Counted from the stretch's first letter, positions 1-8,952 are shown. The stretch: DNA of 64,000 nt from Streptomyces anulatus (GCF_014650675.1 NZ_BMVK01000003.1:665289-729288), one strand, 5' to 3'. Made by a program: numbers and translations. The notes: generated by a model not told the origin, from the sequence alone.

Positions 1-1
1 T

Positions 2-46
2 TCCCAGCACCGTACGGACATCGCCCTGAAGGCCTCCCGGGACTGA
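2..46 (+). CDS. purD: C-terminus of phosphoribosylamine-glycine ligase (partial)
   Basis: Only the last 14 codons and the stop are present. They read SQHRTDIALKASRD, which resembles the conserved C-terminal HxRxDI..A segment of PurD (GAR synthetase, second step of purine synthesis). The assignment also rests on context, because purC, purSQL, purF and purM follow on the same strand. A nested hairpin lies just downstream. The rest of the gene is outside the window, so this is an inference from a short tail. Confidence 0.65.
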   Translation, partial: SQHRTDIALKASRD

Positions 47-74
47 CCCCCCGGCCACCGCGTCCCCGCGCACC

Positions 75-133
75 GCAGCCCCTCCGCCCGCCCCCGTACG
101 CCACCGGCGTACGCGGAAGGCGCGAGGGGCTGC
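75..133 (+). terminator. Nested hairpin terminator after purD
   Basis: A 10-bp outer stem (75-84 with 124-133) encloses a perfect 8-bp inner stem (95-102 with 106-113). It starts about 30 nt after the purD stop. It has no long T tract, as is common in Streptomyces. Confidence 0.6.
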
Positions 134-375
134 CCCTTGTCCGGACGGCCCGGCCGGGCCGCTTGCCCCATGGGCGCGAACACGTCAGCAGCTTTGCCCA
201 AAGCCATTCCATCGGGTGACGACTGGGCCATCCGGATGACGGCTGCCGGAGCCCCAACTAGGGTGCGGCGCAAGCGTTCGGGCACTTGGCCCACCGGCAT
301 TGCGATGTCGGTGACGGGTGCCACAGTGGGGGAGTGAGCAACACCGTCGCGGGGCAGAGGGGGTGACGTCCGGCC
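134..375. other. Intergenic stretch, no gene recognised
   Basis: Upstream of the 376 gene. I see no convincing ORF. A purine-rich patch (about 356-362) could be a distant ribosome binding site for the GTG at 376, but the spacing is long, so that gene may start slightly downstream. Confidence 0.4.
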
Positions 376-2061
376 GTGTCCGGTATCGATGTGGGTGAGG
401 AGCTGGGTGCGCGGGCCGCACAGGCCCGAGCGCTCTCCCTGCTGCGGATCCGCAGCAGAGCACTGGCCGTGGCGATCCTGCCCGCGGCCGTCGCCGTCGT
501 GCTGTTCGCGGCGGGCGCGCAGGGCCACCTGGCCGGTCCGGCCTGGGACACCGTGCGCTGGACCGTCCTCGGCGTCGCGGTCGTCGTGCTGCTGGTGACC
601 GTCCTGGTCGCCGTCTCGGTGGCCCGCGCGCGGCCCGCCATGAGTCCGACCGTCCCCGTGCCGGAGGAAGGGGCCCCCGACCTCTACCGCCTGGTCCGGG
701 ACCTGGCCGACCGGCTCGACGTGCCCGCGCCCTCGGCCATAGCGCTGACCCCGGACTGCGACAGCTGGCTGGAGGACCGGACGCACCGCGCGCTCCGGAG
801 GGGCGCGGCCCCGGCCGAGGGCGGGGAAGCCCCCGTCCTGGTCATCGGCTCGCCGTTCCTGTGGTGGATGCGGGTCGCCGAGCTCCGCGCGGTCCTCGCC
901 CCCGTGGTGGCGGGCACCGGCCCGTCCGCGCACCCCGACATAGCCGCCGCCCGCCGCTTCGTCCGCGGTCTGGACGCCTCGATCGCCGATGCCGCCGCCC
1001 CCGGCCGGGGCGCGGTGCGCGGGGCGCCGCTCGCCTTCGCCGGCTGGGTCTCCCGGCTGCTGCTGCGGGCCTGCCGGGACCATGCCGCCGAGATGGAGCG
1101 CTGTGTGGCGGCCGCCGCGTCCATGCGCGCCCAGACGGTCGACCACGGGCTGCGGATCGCCGCCCAGGAACAGGTCGGCCTCGCCTACGCCGGCTGGGAC
1201 CGGCTGCTGACCCGGGTGGCGCTGCCCGCCTGGCGGATGGGCCGCTGGCCCTCCCGGCTGGACGCCGGGGTCGTCTCCGCGCTCACCGAGCTCTCCCGCC
1301 GGGACCGGCTGGCCGACGGCTTCGCCCTGCGCCTCGGCGAGCGGCCCGCGTGCGACCTGCTGGAGGAGCCCGGGGTGGCCGACGAGGCGGCGTCCCTGCT
1401 CGCCGCCCGGCTCTTCCACGGCGGCCCGGCCGAGAGCGGTCCGGGCTGGGCGCCGGTGGACTGGCAGCAGTATCCCGACGAGGTCGTCGACCGGAAGTGG
1501 CGTACGGAAGCGGCCCGGCTGCACCGGGTCCTGGACACCCTGGGCGTTCCCCGGGCCTCCGCCGCCGACCCGGCCGTCCCCACCCTGGCCCGGGTCATGG
1601 AACATCTGTCGGGTTCCGGCGGACCCGGCGGTCCGGGCGAGGAGCTCGCGGCGGGCATCGGCGCCGCGGTCGCCCGTGAGGAGGCCGCGACCCCGGGGCA
1701 CGGCGGTCCGGAGCACGGCGGCCCCGGTCACGGAGGTCCGGGGTCCGGCGCGGCCGAGGACCCCCTCGACCTCTGGGGGCCGGGACCGCTGCCCCTCTTC
1801 CCGCTCCAGCCGCCGCGTACGGGCACCGAGCTGCTCGCCGACCACGTCGCGGCCATGGTCTGCTGCGCGGCCGTGGACACGGCGGGCGCGGCCCCCGGCC
1901 TGGACTGGCTGGACGGCCCCGCCCTGCTCGTCGGCGGCGAGCGCAGGGCGGACCTCGCGACCCCGGTCCTCAGCCTCGTCGAGGACGGCGATCCGGACCC
2001 GCTGCTGTCCTGGCTGGCCGAGGTCGGAGTGCGCTCCGACAAGCCCGTCCGGCTGGTCTGA
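376..2061 (+). CDS. Membrane-anchored protein of unknown function
   Basis: 561 residues from a GTG start. Two hydrophobic segments near the N-terminus (about residues 28-48 and 62-84) suggest a membrane hairpin. A cytoplasmic region of about 470 residues follows, rich in Ala, Arg and Gly, with a His/Gly repeat (GPEHGGPGHGGPG) near residue 455. The LWWMRVAELRAVLAPVVAG stretch vaguely recalls the region around the M48-type HExxH site, but no HExxH is present, so I do not call it a peptidase. It sits between purD and a dimethylformamidase-like gene on the same strand. The start is uncertain because the ribosome binding site is distant. No function is assigned. Confidence 0.75.
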   Translation: MSGIDVGEELGARAAQARALSLLRIRSRALAVAILPAAVAVVLFAAGAQGHLAGPAWDTVRWTVLGVAVVVLLVTVLVAVSVARARPAMSPTVPVPEEGAPDLYRLVRDLADRLDVPAPSAIALTPDCDSWLEDRTHRALRRGAAPAEGGEAPVLVIGSPFLWWMRVAELRAVLAPVVAGTGPSAHPDIAAARRFVRGLDASIADAAAPGRGAVRGAPLAFAGWVSRLLLRACRDHAAEMERCVAAAASMRAQTVDHGLRIAAQEQVGLAYAGWDRLLTRVALPAWRMGRWPSRLDAGVVSALTELSRRDRLADGFALRLGERPACDLLEEPGVADEAASLLAARLFHGGPAESGPGWAPVDWQQYPDEVVDRKWRTEAARLHRVLDTLGVPRASAADPAVPTLARVMEHLSGSGGPGGPGEELAAGIGAAVAREEAATPGHGGPEHGGPGHGGPGSGAAEDPLDLWGPGPLPLFPLQPPRTGTELLADHVAAMVCCAAVDTAGAAPGLDWLDGPALLVGGERRADLATPVLSLVEDGDPDPLLSWLAEVGVRSDKPVRLV

Positions 2062-2230
2062 CCACCGGGCCGGCCGGTCCCCCGACGACCCCCGTTCGCT
2101 GTGACGACCGGCTTCGACAGGTCCCACCGGCCGGGCCCGGCTGCTCCCCGGTCCCGTCAATTCGCGACGAAGGGTGACGAACCGCGTGCGTTATGTGATG
2201 TGCTGGGGATCGGCGCTGACATTCGGCGCA

Positions 2231-2273
2231 CCAGAGTTGTCCGGGGGATCCCCCAGAGTTGTCCAGGGGATCC
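2231..2273 (+). repeat. Tandem 21-bp direct repeat upstream of the 2290 gene
   Basis: Two copies (2231-2251 and 2253-2273) with a 22-bp period differ at one base. Each contains CCAGAGTTGTCC followed by a run of G and GATCC. They end 16 bp before the start codon and just before its ribosome binding site, so they lie in the 5' leader or promoter. Confidence 0.8.
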
Positions 2274-2289
2274 GAGGGAGGGGCGCGGC

Positions 2290-3744
2290 ATGGGGGCGGA
2301 GCAGATTCGCCGGTGGGAGTCGGGCGCCCTCGCGCACGCGGTGAGCGATCCCTTCGGGCAGGGCCCACTGCCCTGGCTGCGCGGCAGCGAGAACTACTTC
2401 GACGACACCGGCCAGGTGGTCCCCTGGTACGCCGACCTCGCCCGTTCCACCGGCGGCGGCACCCGTACCGCCGACGACGTGCACCGCCAGATCAAAGGCT
2501 TCGTCTCGCCCGGCGCGGCGGCCCCCGGCGAGGCCATCGACTTCCACATCACCGTGGACCCGCCCCAGCAGTTCTCCGTCGACGTCTACCGGATCGGTCA
2601 TTACGGCGGCGACGGCGCGGCCAAGATCACCACCAGCCCGCGGCTCTCCGGCATCGTCCAGCCCCCGCCGCTCGCCGCCGACCGGACCGTCTCCTGCCAC
2701 CACTGGTGGATGTCCTGGCGCCTCCAGATCCCGAGCTACTGGTCCGTCGGCGCGTACGTGGCCGTCCTGACCACCGCCGACGGCTACCGCTCGCACATCC
2801 CTTTCACCGTGCGCCACGACCACCCCGCCGACCTGCTGCTCCTGCTGCCCGACATCACCTGGCAGGCGTACAACCTCTACCCGGAGGACGGCCGCACGGG
2901 CGCCAGCCTCTACCACGCGTGGGACGAGCGGGGGCGGCTGCTCGGCGAGGAGGACGCCGCCGTCACGATCTCCTTCGACCGCCCGTACGCCGGGGCCGGC
3001 CTCCCGCTGCACGTGGGGCACGCGTACGACTTCATCCGCTGGGCCGAGCGGTACGGCTACGACCTCGCCTACGCCGACGCCCGCGACCTGCACGCGGGCC
3101 GCGTCGACCCCAGCCGCTACCGGGGCCTGGTCTTCCCCGGCCACGACGAGTACTGGACGCTGCCGATGCGCCGGGCCGCCGAGCGCGCCCGGGACTCCGG
3201 CACCTCGCTCGTCTTCCTCTCCGCCAACACCATGTACTGGCAGGTGGGCCTCGCCCCGTCGGCCTCCGGCGAGGCGGACCGGCTGCTGACCTGCCGCAAG
3301 CGCCGGGGGCCCGGGAAGTCCGCCCTGTGGCGCGAGGTGGACCGGCCGGAGCAGCAGCTCCTGGGCATCCAGTACGCGGGCCGGGTGCCCGATCCCCGCC
3401 CGCTGGTCGTGCGCAACGCCGAGCACTGGCTCTGGGACTCCACGGGAGCGGTCGAGGGCGACGAGATCCCGGGCCTGGTCGCCGGTGAGGCCGACCGGTA
3501 CTTCCCGCGCACCAGCCTGCCCGAGCACGACAACCGGATCCTGCTGGCGCACTCCCCGTACGAGGACTCCGAGGGCGCCACCCGGCACCAGGAGACCTCG
3601 CTCTACCAGGCCCCCTCGGGGGCGCTCGTCTTCGCCTCCGGCACCTTCGCCTGGTCCCCGGCCCTGGACCGCCCCGGGCACACCGACCCCCGGATCCAGC
3701 GGGCCACGGCCAACCTTCTCGACCGGATCTGCAAGCGGGACTGA
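2290..3744 (+). CDS. N,N-dimethylformamidase large-subunit-like protein
   Basis: 484 residues. I chose the ATG at 2290 over the upstream GTG because GAGGGAGGGG precedes it at good spacing and the upstream extension is low complexity across a tandem repeat. The C-terminal half carries the hallmark of the dimethylformamidase beta-subunit family: a GHDEYW motif followed by an SLVFLSANTMYWQ segment, and an early beta-sandwich-like half (DVYRIGHYGG). In characterised relatives this fold holds a mononuclear iron site that hydrolyses small amides. The usual small alpha subunit is not encoded nearby, so the substrate is unknown. It could be a single-subunit amidohydrolase. Confidence 0.75.
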   Translation: MGAEQIRRWESGALAHAVSDPFGQGPLPWLRGSENYFDDTGQVVPWYADLARSTGGGTRTADDVHRQIKGFVSPGAAAPGEAIDFHITVDPPQQFSVDVYRIGHYGGDGAAKITTSPRLSGIVQPPPLAADRTVSCHHWWMSWRLQIPSYWSVGAYVAVLTTADGYRSHIPFTVRHDHPADLLLLLPDITWQAYNLYPEDGRTGASLYHAWDERGRLLGEEDAAVTISFDRPYAGAGLPLHVGHAYDFIRWAERYGYDLAYADARDLHAGRVDPSRYRGLVFPGHDEYWTLPMRRAAERARDSGTSLVFLSANTMYWQVGLAPSASGEADRLLTCRKRRGPGKSALWREVDRPEQQLLGIQYAGRVPDPRPLVVRNAEHWLWDSTGAVEGDEIPGLVAGEADRYFPRTSLPEHDNRILLAHSPYEDSEGATRHQETSLYQAPSGALVFASGTFAWSPALDRPGHTDPRIQRATANLLDRICKRD

Positions 3745-3875
3745 CCCGGGCCCGAGGAGCGAGACCGACCCTGTTGCTCGAAACCCGCGACCGGCCGCCG
3801 GGCCCCGGGGCGAGAACCGGGCCGCTGATACGGGACAATCGGAACCGCTCCTGGATCAATCTACGCGGAGGAACC

Positions 3876-4790
3876 GTGTCCGGTTTTGTAGAAAAGCCCG
3901 AGCCCGTACAGGTTCCGGGCCTCACCCACCTGCACACCGGCAAGGTGCGTGACCTGTACCGGAACGAGGCGGGCGACCTCGTCATGGTCGCCAGCGACCG
4001 TATCTCCGCGTACGACTGGGTCCTGCCCACCGAGATCCCCGACAAGGGCCGCGTCCTCACCCGGCTCTCGCTCTGGTGGTTCGACCAGCTCGCCGACCTG
4101 GTCCCCAACCACGTCATCTCCACCGAGCTGCCCCCGGGCGCCCCGGCCGACTGGGCGGGCCGCACCCTCATCTGCACGTCGCTGCGGATGGTCGAGGTCG
4201 AGTGCGTGGCCCGCGGCTATCTGACCGGCTCCGGGCTCGTCGAGTACGACGCCACCCGTACGGTCTGCGGCATCGGTCTCCCCGAGGGCCTGGTCAACGG
4301 ATCCGAGCTGCCCGGCCCGATCTTCACCCCGGCCACCAAGGCGGCCGTGGGCGACCACGACGAGAACGTCAGCTACGAGGAGGTCGCCCGCGAGGTCGGC
4401 GTGGAGACGGCAGCCGACTTGCGGCGCACGACGCTCGACGTCTACCGCCGGGCCCGGGACATCGCGCACGAGCGCGGGATCATCCTGGCCGACACCAAGT
4501 TCGAGTTCGGCTTCGAGACCACCGAGGACGGGACCGAGCGGCTGATCATCGCCGACGAGGTGCTGACCCCGGACTCCTCGCGCTTCTGGCCCGCCGCCAC
4601 CTGGCAGCCCGGCCGGGCGCAGCCCAGCTTCGACAAGCAGTTCGTCCGCGACTGGCTGACCTCGCCGGCCTCCGGCTGGGACCGCGCGAGCGAGCAGCCG
4701 CCCCCGGCGCTGCCGCAGGAGATCGTGGCGGCGACCCGCGCCAAGTACATCGAGGCGTACGAGGTGCTGACCGGCACCAACTGGGTGTAG
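3876..4790 (+). CDS. purC: Phosphoribosylaminoimidazole-succinocarboxamide synthase
   Basis: 304 residues, the usual length for SAICAR synthetase. It joins CAIR and aspartate with ATP hydrolysis in purine synthesis. The sequence shows the GKVRDLY nucleotide-binding motif (about residues 22-28), SDRISAYD just after, the VECVARGYLTGSG core, and the DTKFEFGF and DEVLTPDSSRFWP motifs. The GTG start at 3876 follows a GCGGAGGA ribosome binding site. It ends at a strong bidirectional terminator shared with a convergent tRNA gene. Confidence 0.97.
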   Translation: MSGFVEKPEPVQVPGLTHLHTGKVRDLYRNEAGDLVMVASDRISAYDWVLPTEIPDKGRVLTRLSLWWFDQLADLVPNHVISTELPPGAPADWAGRTLICTSLRMVEVECVARGYLTGSGLVEYDATRTVCGIGLPEGLVNGSELPGPIFTPATKAAVGDHDENVSYEEVAREVGVETAADLRRTTLDVYRRARDIAHERGIILADTKFEFGFETTEDGTERLIIADEVLTPDSSRFWPAATWQPGRAQPSFDKQFVRDWLTSPASGWDRASEQPPPALPQEIVAATRAKYIEAYEVLTGTNWV

Positions 4791-4804
4791 CAGCAACGGA
4801 TACG

Positions 4805-4840
4805 AAGGAAGCCCCGGTCCGAGAGGACCGGGGCTTCCTT
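4805..4840. terminator. Bidirectional terminator between purC and tRNA-Gly
   Basis: A perfect 16-bp stem (4805-4820 with 4825-4840) with a GAGA tetraloop. The ends are AAGGAAG and CTTCCTT, so it can serve purC on + and the tRNA on -. Confidence 0.9.
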
Positions 4841-4847
4841 CATCCGG

Positions 4848-4920
4848 AGCGGACGACCAGGTTCGAACTGGCGACCTCAACCTTGGCAAGGTTGCGCTCT
4901 ACCAACTGAGCTACGTCCGC
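4848..4920 (-). tRNA. tRNA-Gly (GCC)
   Basis: A canonical cloverleaf: acceptor GCGGACG/CGTCCGC with discriminator U, a D-loop containing GG, anticodon loop TTGCCAA (anticodon GCC) and T-loop TTCGAAC. The 3' CCA is not encoded. The sequence is identical to the copy at 8880-8952. Confidence 0.96.
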
Positions 4921-4943
4921 AGTGCGCCGAAGCGCGATGCCTA

Positions 4944-5564
4944 CTATACCCAACCCCGCTCGCGTGCGAGACGCACTGCCGTGTGCCGGTTCTCCGCACC
5001 GATCTTGGTGGCGGCCGACGACAGGTAGTTGCGTACGGTCCCCTGGGAAAGGGAGGCCCGCTCCGCGATCTCCGCGACCGGCGCCCCGTCCGCCGCCAGT
5101 TCGAGCACCTCGGCCTCCCTGGCCGTCAGGGGGGAGTCCCCGGCGGAGATGGCGTCGGCCGCCAACTCGGGATCCACGTAACGGTTTCCGGCGTGGACGG
5201 TACGGATGATCTCCGCCAGCCGCCGGGCGCTGACCGTCTTCGGCACGAACCCCCGTACGCCGGCGGCCAGGGCCCGCTTGAGGTGCCCGGGGCGGCCGTG
5301 ACTGGTCACGATCATGGTGCGGCAGTGGGGCAGCTCGGCCCGCAGCGATGTGGCGACCTTCACACCGTCCGCGCCCGGCATCTGAAGGTCCAGGACGGCG
5401 ACGTCGGGCCGGTGCGCCAGGGCCATCGCCAGGGCCTCGGGGCCGCTCGCCGCCTCCGCGACCACGACGAGGTCCTCCTCCAGGGCGAGCAGCGCGGCCA
5501 GCGCGCCCCGGATCAGGTGCTCGTCGTCGGCCAGCAGGACCCGCAGGGGCTGCGCGGTGGTCAT
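4944..5564 (-). CDS. NarL/LuxR-family response regulator
   Basis: 206 residues. The receiver domain has the acidic pair D13/D14, the phosphoacceptor D59 (VLDLQMP) and K109. A LuxR-type helix-turn-helix follows (about residues 140-200; LTAREAEVLELAADG ... LSQGTVRNYLSSA). Its start overlaps the sensor-kinase stop by 4 nt (ATGA), so it is translationally coupled and partnered with that kinase. It is the last gene of the four-gene ABC/two-component operon and probably controls it. DesR/LiaR-like regulators of this layout respond to membrane stress, but the signal here is unknown. Confidence 0.92.
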   Translation of the reverse strand: MTTAQPLRVLLADDEHLIRGALAALLALEEDLVVVAEAASGPEALAMALAHRPDVAVLDLQMPGADGVKVATSLRAELPHCRTMIVTSHGRPGHLKRALAAGVRGFVPKTVSARRLAEIIRTVHAGNRYVDPELAADAISAGDSPLTAREAEVLELAADGAPVAEIAERASLSQGTVRNYLSSAATKIGAENRHTAVRLARERGWV

Positions 5565-6907
5565 CGTTCCTCCGGGAGGACGGAAGGGGTGGCGGAAGGT
5601 TCGGGGGACGGTGCGAGGCGGCCGTTCGTATCCGGGCGGGCCGTGAGCGGCACCGTCGCCGTCACCCGGAAGAGATCGTCCCCGACGGCTCCGGCGCTGA
5701 GCGATCCGCCGAGCGCGCCGAGCCGCACCCGCAGCCCGGCCAGGCCCGAACCGCCGCCGTCGTCGCCGTCCGCGCCGCCGAGCGGGCGGGTGGCGCCGGC
5801 CCCGTCGTTCTCGACCTCCAGGACCACCGCGTCCCGCGTCCGCGCGAGCCGGATCCAGCAGTGGCGCGGGTCGCCGTGGCGCAGGACGTTCGTCGCGGTC
5901 TCGCGCACCACCCAGCCGAGTGCGGCCTGGACGGCGGCAGGTGCCCCGATGCCGGCCGGGCCGTCCGCGCCCTCGACGGTGCAGGTGATTCCGGCGGCCT
6001 GCAACACGCCCTGCGCGCCCATGAGTTCGGTGGGCAGGTCGGCCTCCCGGTAGCCGCGTACGACATCGCGGACCTCCTGCTGGGAGGCGCGGGCGATCCG
6101 CTGCACCTCGACCATCTGGTCCATGGCCGCGGGGTTCCCGCGCTGGGCCAGCTCCACGGCCAGCTCGCTCTTCAGGGCGATCACCGACAGGTTCCTGCCG
6201 AGCACGTCGTGCATGTCCCGGCCGAACCGCAGCCGCTCCTCCGCCACCGCGAGCCGGGCCTGCATGTCCCGCGCCTCCTCCGCCTGCCACATCACGGACA
6301 GGCTCCAGACGCTGGGCCGGGCCGAGACGAGCACCAGCAGGGTGACGACGACCAGCGAGACGAACGCTCCGAACAGCAGCCCGCCCGGCACGCCCACGGC
6401 CGCCAGGAGCGCCACGACGGCCACCGAGAAGGCGGCGGCGTGGAGCAGGAACCTCCGGACCGGGACGATCAAGACGTACGGGATGGCGAACGCCACGGGC
6501 AGGTCCAGCACCAGCAGCACGAGCCCCTCCTCCTTCACGCCTCCCACCGCCGCGAGTGCCACCAGGAGGCCGGTCATCAGCACCTGGAGCGCGACGGGCA
6601 GGCGCAACCGCCCCGGAGGGAACGGCTCCGTCCCCCGGTAGTCGTCGAAGGCGGGGGTCAGATTCCGGTTGCTCAGCACGGACTGGGCGATGTTGGCGGC
6701 GAGGAACGCCCCTCCCAGGGCCATCGCCACCGGTCCCTCGTCCAGGGTCTCGCCGAGCGGCAGCAGCCCCCAGGACACCGCGAAGAACCAGGTGATCGAG
6801 CAGAGCGTCAACCGGGTGTAGAGGTCGATGCGCTCCAGCTTGCTGCGCTCGTGCCAGCCGCGCCGCCAGCCCCGTACCCGACCGATCACACCCCTCAGTC
6901 CCTTCAT
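5561..6907 (-). CDS. Sensor histidine kinase (HisKA_3/DesK type)
   Basis: 448 residues from the ATG at 6907 (one base after the permease stop). The N-terminal half holds several hydrophobic segments (about residues 30-200) forming an integral-membrane sensor. The dimerisation/phosphotransfer helix contains RFGRDMHDVLGR, with the conserved His near residue 240. The ATPase domain shows an N-box (RETATNVLRHG) and a G-box (GGSGLAGLRVRLGALGG). It overlaps the response regulator gene by 4 nt. It is presumably autophosphorylated and signals to that regulator. Confidence 0.92.
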   Translation of the reverse strand: MKGLRGVIGRVRGWRRGWHERSKLERIDLYTRLTLCSITWFFAVSWGLLPLGETLDEGPVAMALGGAFLAANIAQSVLSNRNLTPAFDDYRGTEPFPPGRLRLPVALQVLMTGLLVALAAVGGVKEEGLVLLVLDLPVAFAIPYVLIVPVRRFLLHAAAFSVAVVALLAAVGVPGGLLFGAFVSLVVVTLLVLVSARPSVWSLSVMWQAEEARDMQARLAVAEERLRFGRDMHDVLGRNLSVIALKSELAVELAQRGNPAAMDQMVEVQRIARASQQEVRDVVRGYREADLPTELMGAQGVLQAAGITCTVEGADGPAGIGAPAAVQAALGWVVRETATNVLRHGDPRHCWIRLARTRDAVVLEVENDGAGATRPLGGADGDDGGGSGLAGLRVRLGALGGSLSAGAVGDDLFRVTATVPLTARPDTNGRLAPSPEPSATPSVLPEER

Positions 6908-6908
6908 G

Positions 6909-7730
6909 TCAGCCGCGCGGGTCCCAGCGGAACCACCGTCGCACAGCAAACACGCCGAAAGCTGTCCAGGCCAGCGCGGTCACCCCGGCCGTGAACAGGT
7001 CGCCGCTCTCCACACCGCCGAGCCAGCCGTGCCGGATCAGGGTCATCACGCCCGTCATCGGCAGCAGTTCCAGCACGGAGGCCAGCTTGTCCGGGAACAC
7101 CGCGAGCGGGATGAACAGTCCGGAGCCGAACATCGAGACGAAGAACAGCGGCAGGGTGGTGAGCTGCGAGGTCTGCACCGTCCGGGTGATCGCGGTGGTC
7201 GCCGCCGCCAGGGCGGACATCAGGACGAACCCCAGCAGCAGTCCGGCCAGCAGGAGGTCGGGGCGGTGCGGGGCGCTCAGGTCGAAGGCGATCGCGCCGG
7301 CCACCACCAGCAGCACGCACTGGGCGAGCGCCAGCGCGACGGACGGCAGCGCGGTGCCGATGAGGATCTCGCGGTCGGAGATCTCGCCGGTGCGCAGCCG
7401 CTTCAGGACGAGTTCCTCGCGCCGGGCGACGTACGCGGAGACGAGGTTCATGTAGACGACCTGGACGAGCACCATGCCGATGCCGCCGGTCAGGGTGGCG
7501 CCCGCGACGGTGAGCCCGGTGCCGCCGAGGTCGATCTGTTCGAGCGAGGACCGCATCGCGAAGATCATCGTGATGGGCAGCAGCAGGGCCACGACGATCG
7601 CGGTCCGGTTGCGCAGCAGGAGGATCAGCTCGGCGCGGCCGAGGGCGGTCAGCCGCCGGGCCACGGCCGCCGTGCCCGTGGGGGAGCCGGCGGGCGTCCG
7701 GTCGCGGAGGGGGGTCGTGGTGGTCGTCAT
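6909..7730 (-). CDS. ABC-2 type transporter permease
   Basis: 273 residues with about six hydrophobic segments and the ABC-2 pattern: an N-terminal helix (VVALLLPITMIF), a large loop, and the conserved C-terminal block FVSMFGSGLFIPLAVFP...LPMTGVMTLIRHGWLGG. The start at 7730 overlaps the ATPase stop by 4 nt. With the ATPase it would form an exporter, probably of a lipid, antibiotic or peptide. The substrate cannot be read from the sequence. Confidence 0.92.
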   Translation of the reverse strand: MTTTTTPLRDRTPAGSPTGTAAVARRLTALGRAELILLLRNRTAIVVALLLPITMIFAMRSSLEQIDLGGTGLTVAGATLTGGIGMVLVQVVYMNLVSAYVARREELVLKRLRTGEISDREILIGTALPSVALALAQCVLLVVAGAIAFDLSAPHRPDLLLAGLLLGFVLMSALAAATTAITRTVQTSQLTTLPLFFVSMFGSGLFIPLAVFPDKLASVLELLPMTGVMTLIRHGWLGGVESGDLFTAGVTALAWTAFGVFAVRRWFRWDPRG

Positions 7731-8734
7731 GCCGTCACCTTCTTCGTGGAGCCGGAGCGGGTGGAGCGGTCCGGGACCTGGCGCGGGTCCTGGTCCCGGG
7801 GCGCGTGCCGGGTCTTCGCGATGTCGAGGAACGCCTCTTCCAGGGAGGCGGAGCGGGCGTCGAGGCCGTGCAGCCGTACGCCGGACTCCCGGGCCCACTC
7901 CAGGAGTTCGTGCAGCGTCTCCTGGAGGGAGGGGGTGCGGATCTCGACCCGGGACCCTTCCGCCGCGGCCCGCAGGGAGAGCGGGAGGTGCGCCGCCGGC
8001 ACGGCCTCGGGCAGCACGAACCTGATCCGGGCGGGCTGCTGCGCCGTCACTTCGGCGATGGTCCCGGTCGTCACGATCCTCCCCTGATGCATGATCGCCA
8101 GGCGGTCCGCGAGCGCCTCGGCCTCCTCCAGGTAGTGCGTGGTCAGCAGCACGGTCGTGCCGTTGTCCCGCAGCGCCCGGACGAGCTCCCAGGTCTCCTG
8201 CCGGCCCTCGGCGTCCAGCCCGGTCGTCGGCTCGTCGAGGAAGAGCACCTCGGGCCGGGACGTCAGGGCGAGCGCCAGGTCGAGGCGGCGCTTCTCACCG
8301 CCGGACAGCTGCTTGACCCGCACGTTTCCCCGGCCGGTCAGGCCCACCATCTCCAGGGCCTCGCCGGCCGGGCGTGCGCCGGTGGTGCAGGCCGACCACA
8401 TGCGTACGGTCTCCATGACCGTGAGGTCGGAGGGGAAGCCGCCTTCCTGGAGCATCACCCCGGTACGGGGGCGGACGGCGGCGCGTTCGCGGTACGGGTC
8501 GTGGCCGAGGACGCGCACCGTGCCGCCGGTCGGCGGCGCCAGGCCTTCGAGGAGTTCCACGGTGGAGGTCTTGCCCGCGCCGTTCGTCCCGAGCAGGGCG
8601 AACAGTTCGCCGCGGGCCACGGAGAAGGAGATCCCGGACACGGCCTCGAATCCGCCGGCGTAACGGCGCCGGACCTCGTTCGCCTCGATCACGGGACCGT
8701 CCGCGCGGTCGCTGAGAATGTCGTCGCTGGTCAT
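7727..8734 (-). CDS. ABC transporter ATP-binding protein (drug-exporter type)
   Basis: 335 residues. Walker A GTNGAGKTS (about residues 48-56), the signature LSGGEKRR, Walker B VLFLDEPTTGLD and the H-loop LLTTHYLEEAEALADR are all intact. A C-terminal extension (about 225-335) ends in the SLEEAFLDI block typical of DrrA-like ATPases. It is the first gene of the operon ATPase-permease-kinase-regulator. Coupling to a DesK-type two-component system suggests that the exporter itself is signal-controlled. Confidence 0.93.
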   Translation of the reverse strand: MTSDDILSDRADGPVIEANEVRRRYAGGFEAVSGISFSVARGELFALLGTNGAGKTSTVELLEGLAPPTGGTVRVLGHDPYRERAAVRPRTGVMLQEGGFPSDLTVMETVRMWSACTTGARPAGEALEMVGLTGRGNVRVKQLSGGEKRRLDLALALTSRPEVLFLDEPTTGLDAEGRQETWELVRALRDNGTTVLLTTHYLEEAEALADRLAIMHQGRIVTTGTIAEVTAQQPARIRFVLPEAVPAAHLPLSLRAAAEGSRVEIRTPSLQETLHELLEWARESGVRLHGLDARSASLEEAFLDIAKTRHAPRDQDPRQVPDRSTRSGSTKKVTA

Positions 8735-8840
8735 GCTTCAAGGTTTCCGCCGGAACCGGCCCGCGAGCAGTGCGCGCTGTCATCACTGCTCATGACAAAC
8801 CTCATGAGGGCGGCAGGGGACGAGCGAGGCGGGAGCACGA

Positions 8841-8873
8841 CAAAGGCCCCGACCGGGAAGGTCGGGGCCTTTG
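8841..8873 (-). terminator. Terminator of the second tRNA-Gly(GCC)
   Basis: A perfect 14-bp stem (8841-8854 with 8860-8873) and a 5-nt loop, 6 nt downstream of the tRNA 3' end on the - strand. Confidence 0.85.
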
Positions 8874-8879
8874 ATGCTG

Positions 8880-8952
8880 AGCGGACGACCAGGTTCGAAC
8901 TGGCGACCTCAACCTTGGCAAGGTTGCGCTCTACCAACTGAGCTACGTCCGC
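8880..8952 (-). tRNA. tRNA-Gly (GCC), second identical copy
   Basis: Identical to the tRNA at 4848-4920, with the identity extending a few bases past each end. It is a canonical cloverleaf with anticodon GCC. The two copies lie in the same orientation and flank the ABC/two-component operon. Confidence 0.96.

Noticed and set aside
4848..8952. tRNA duplication as attachment sites of an integrated element
   Set aside because: There is no integrase, excisionase or phage gene, and base composition matches the neighbours. I kept only the recombination remark.
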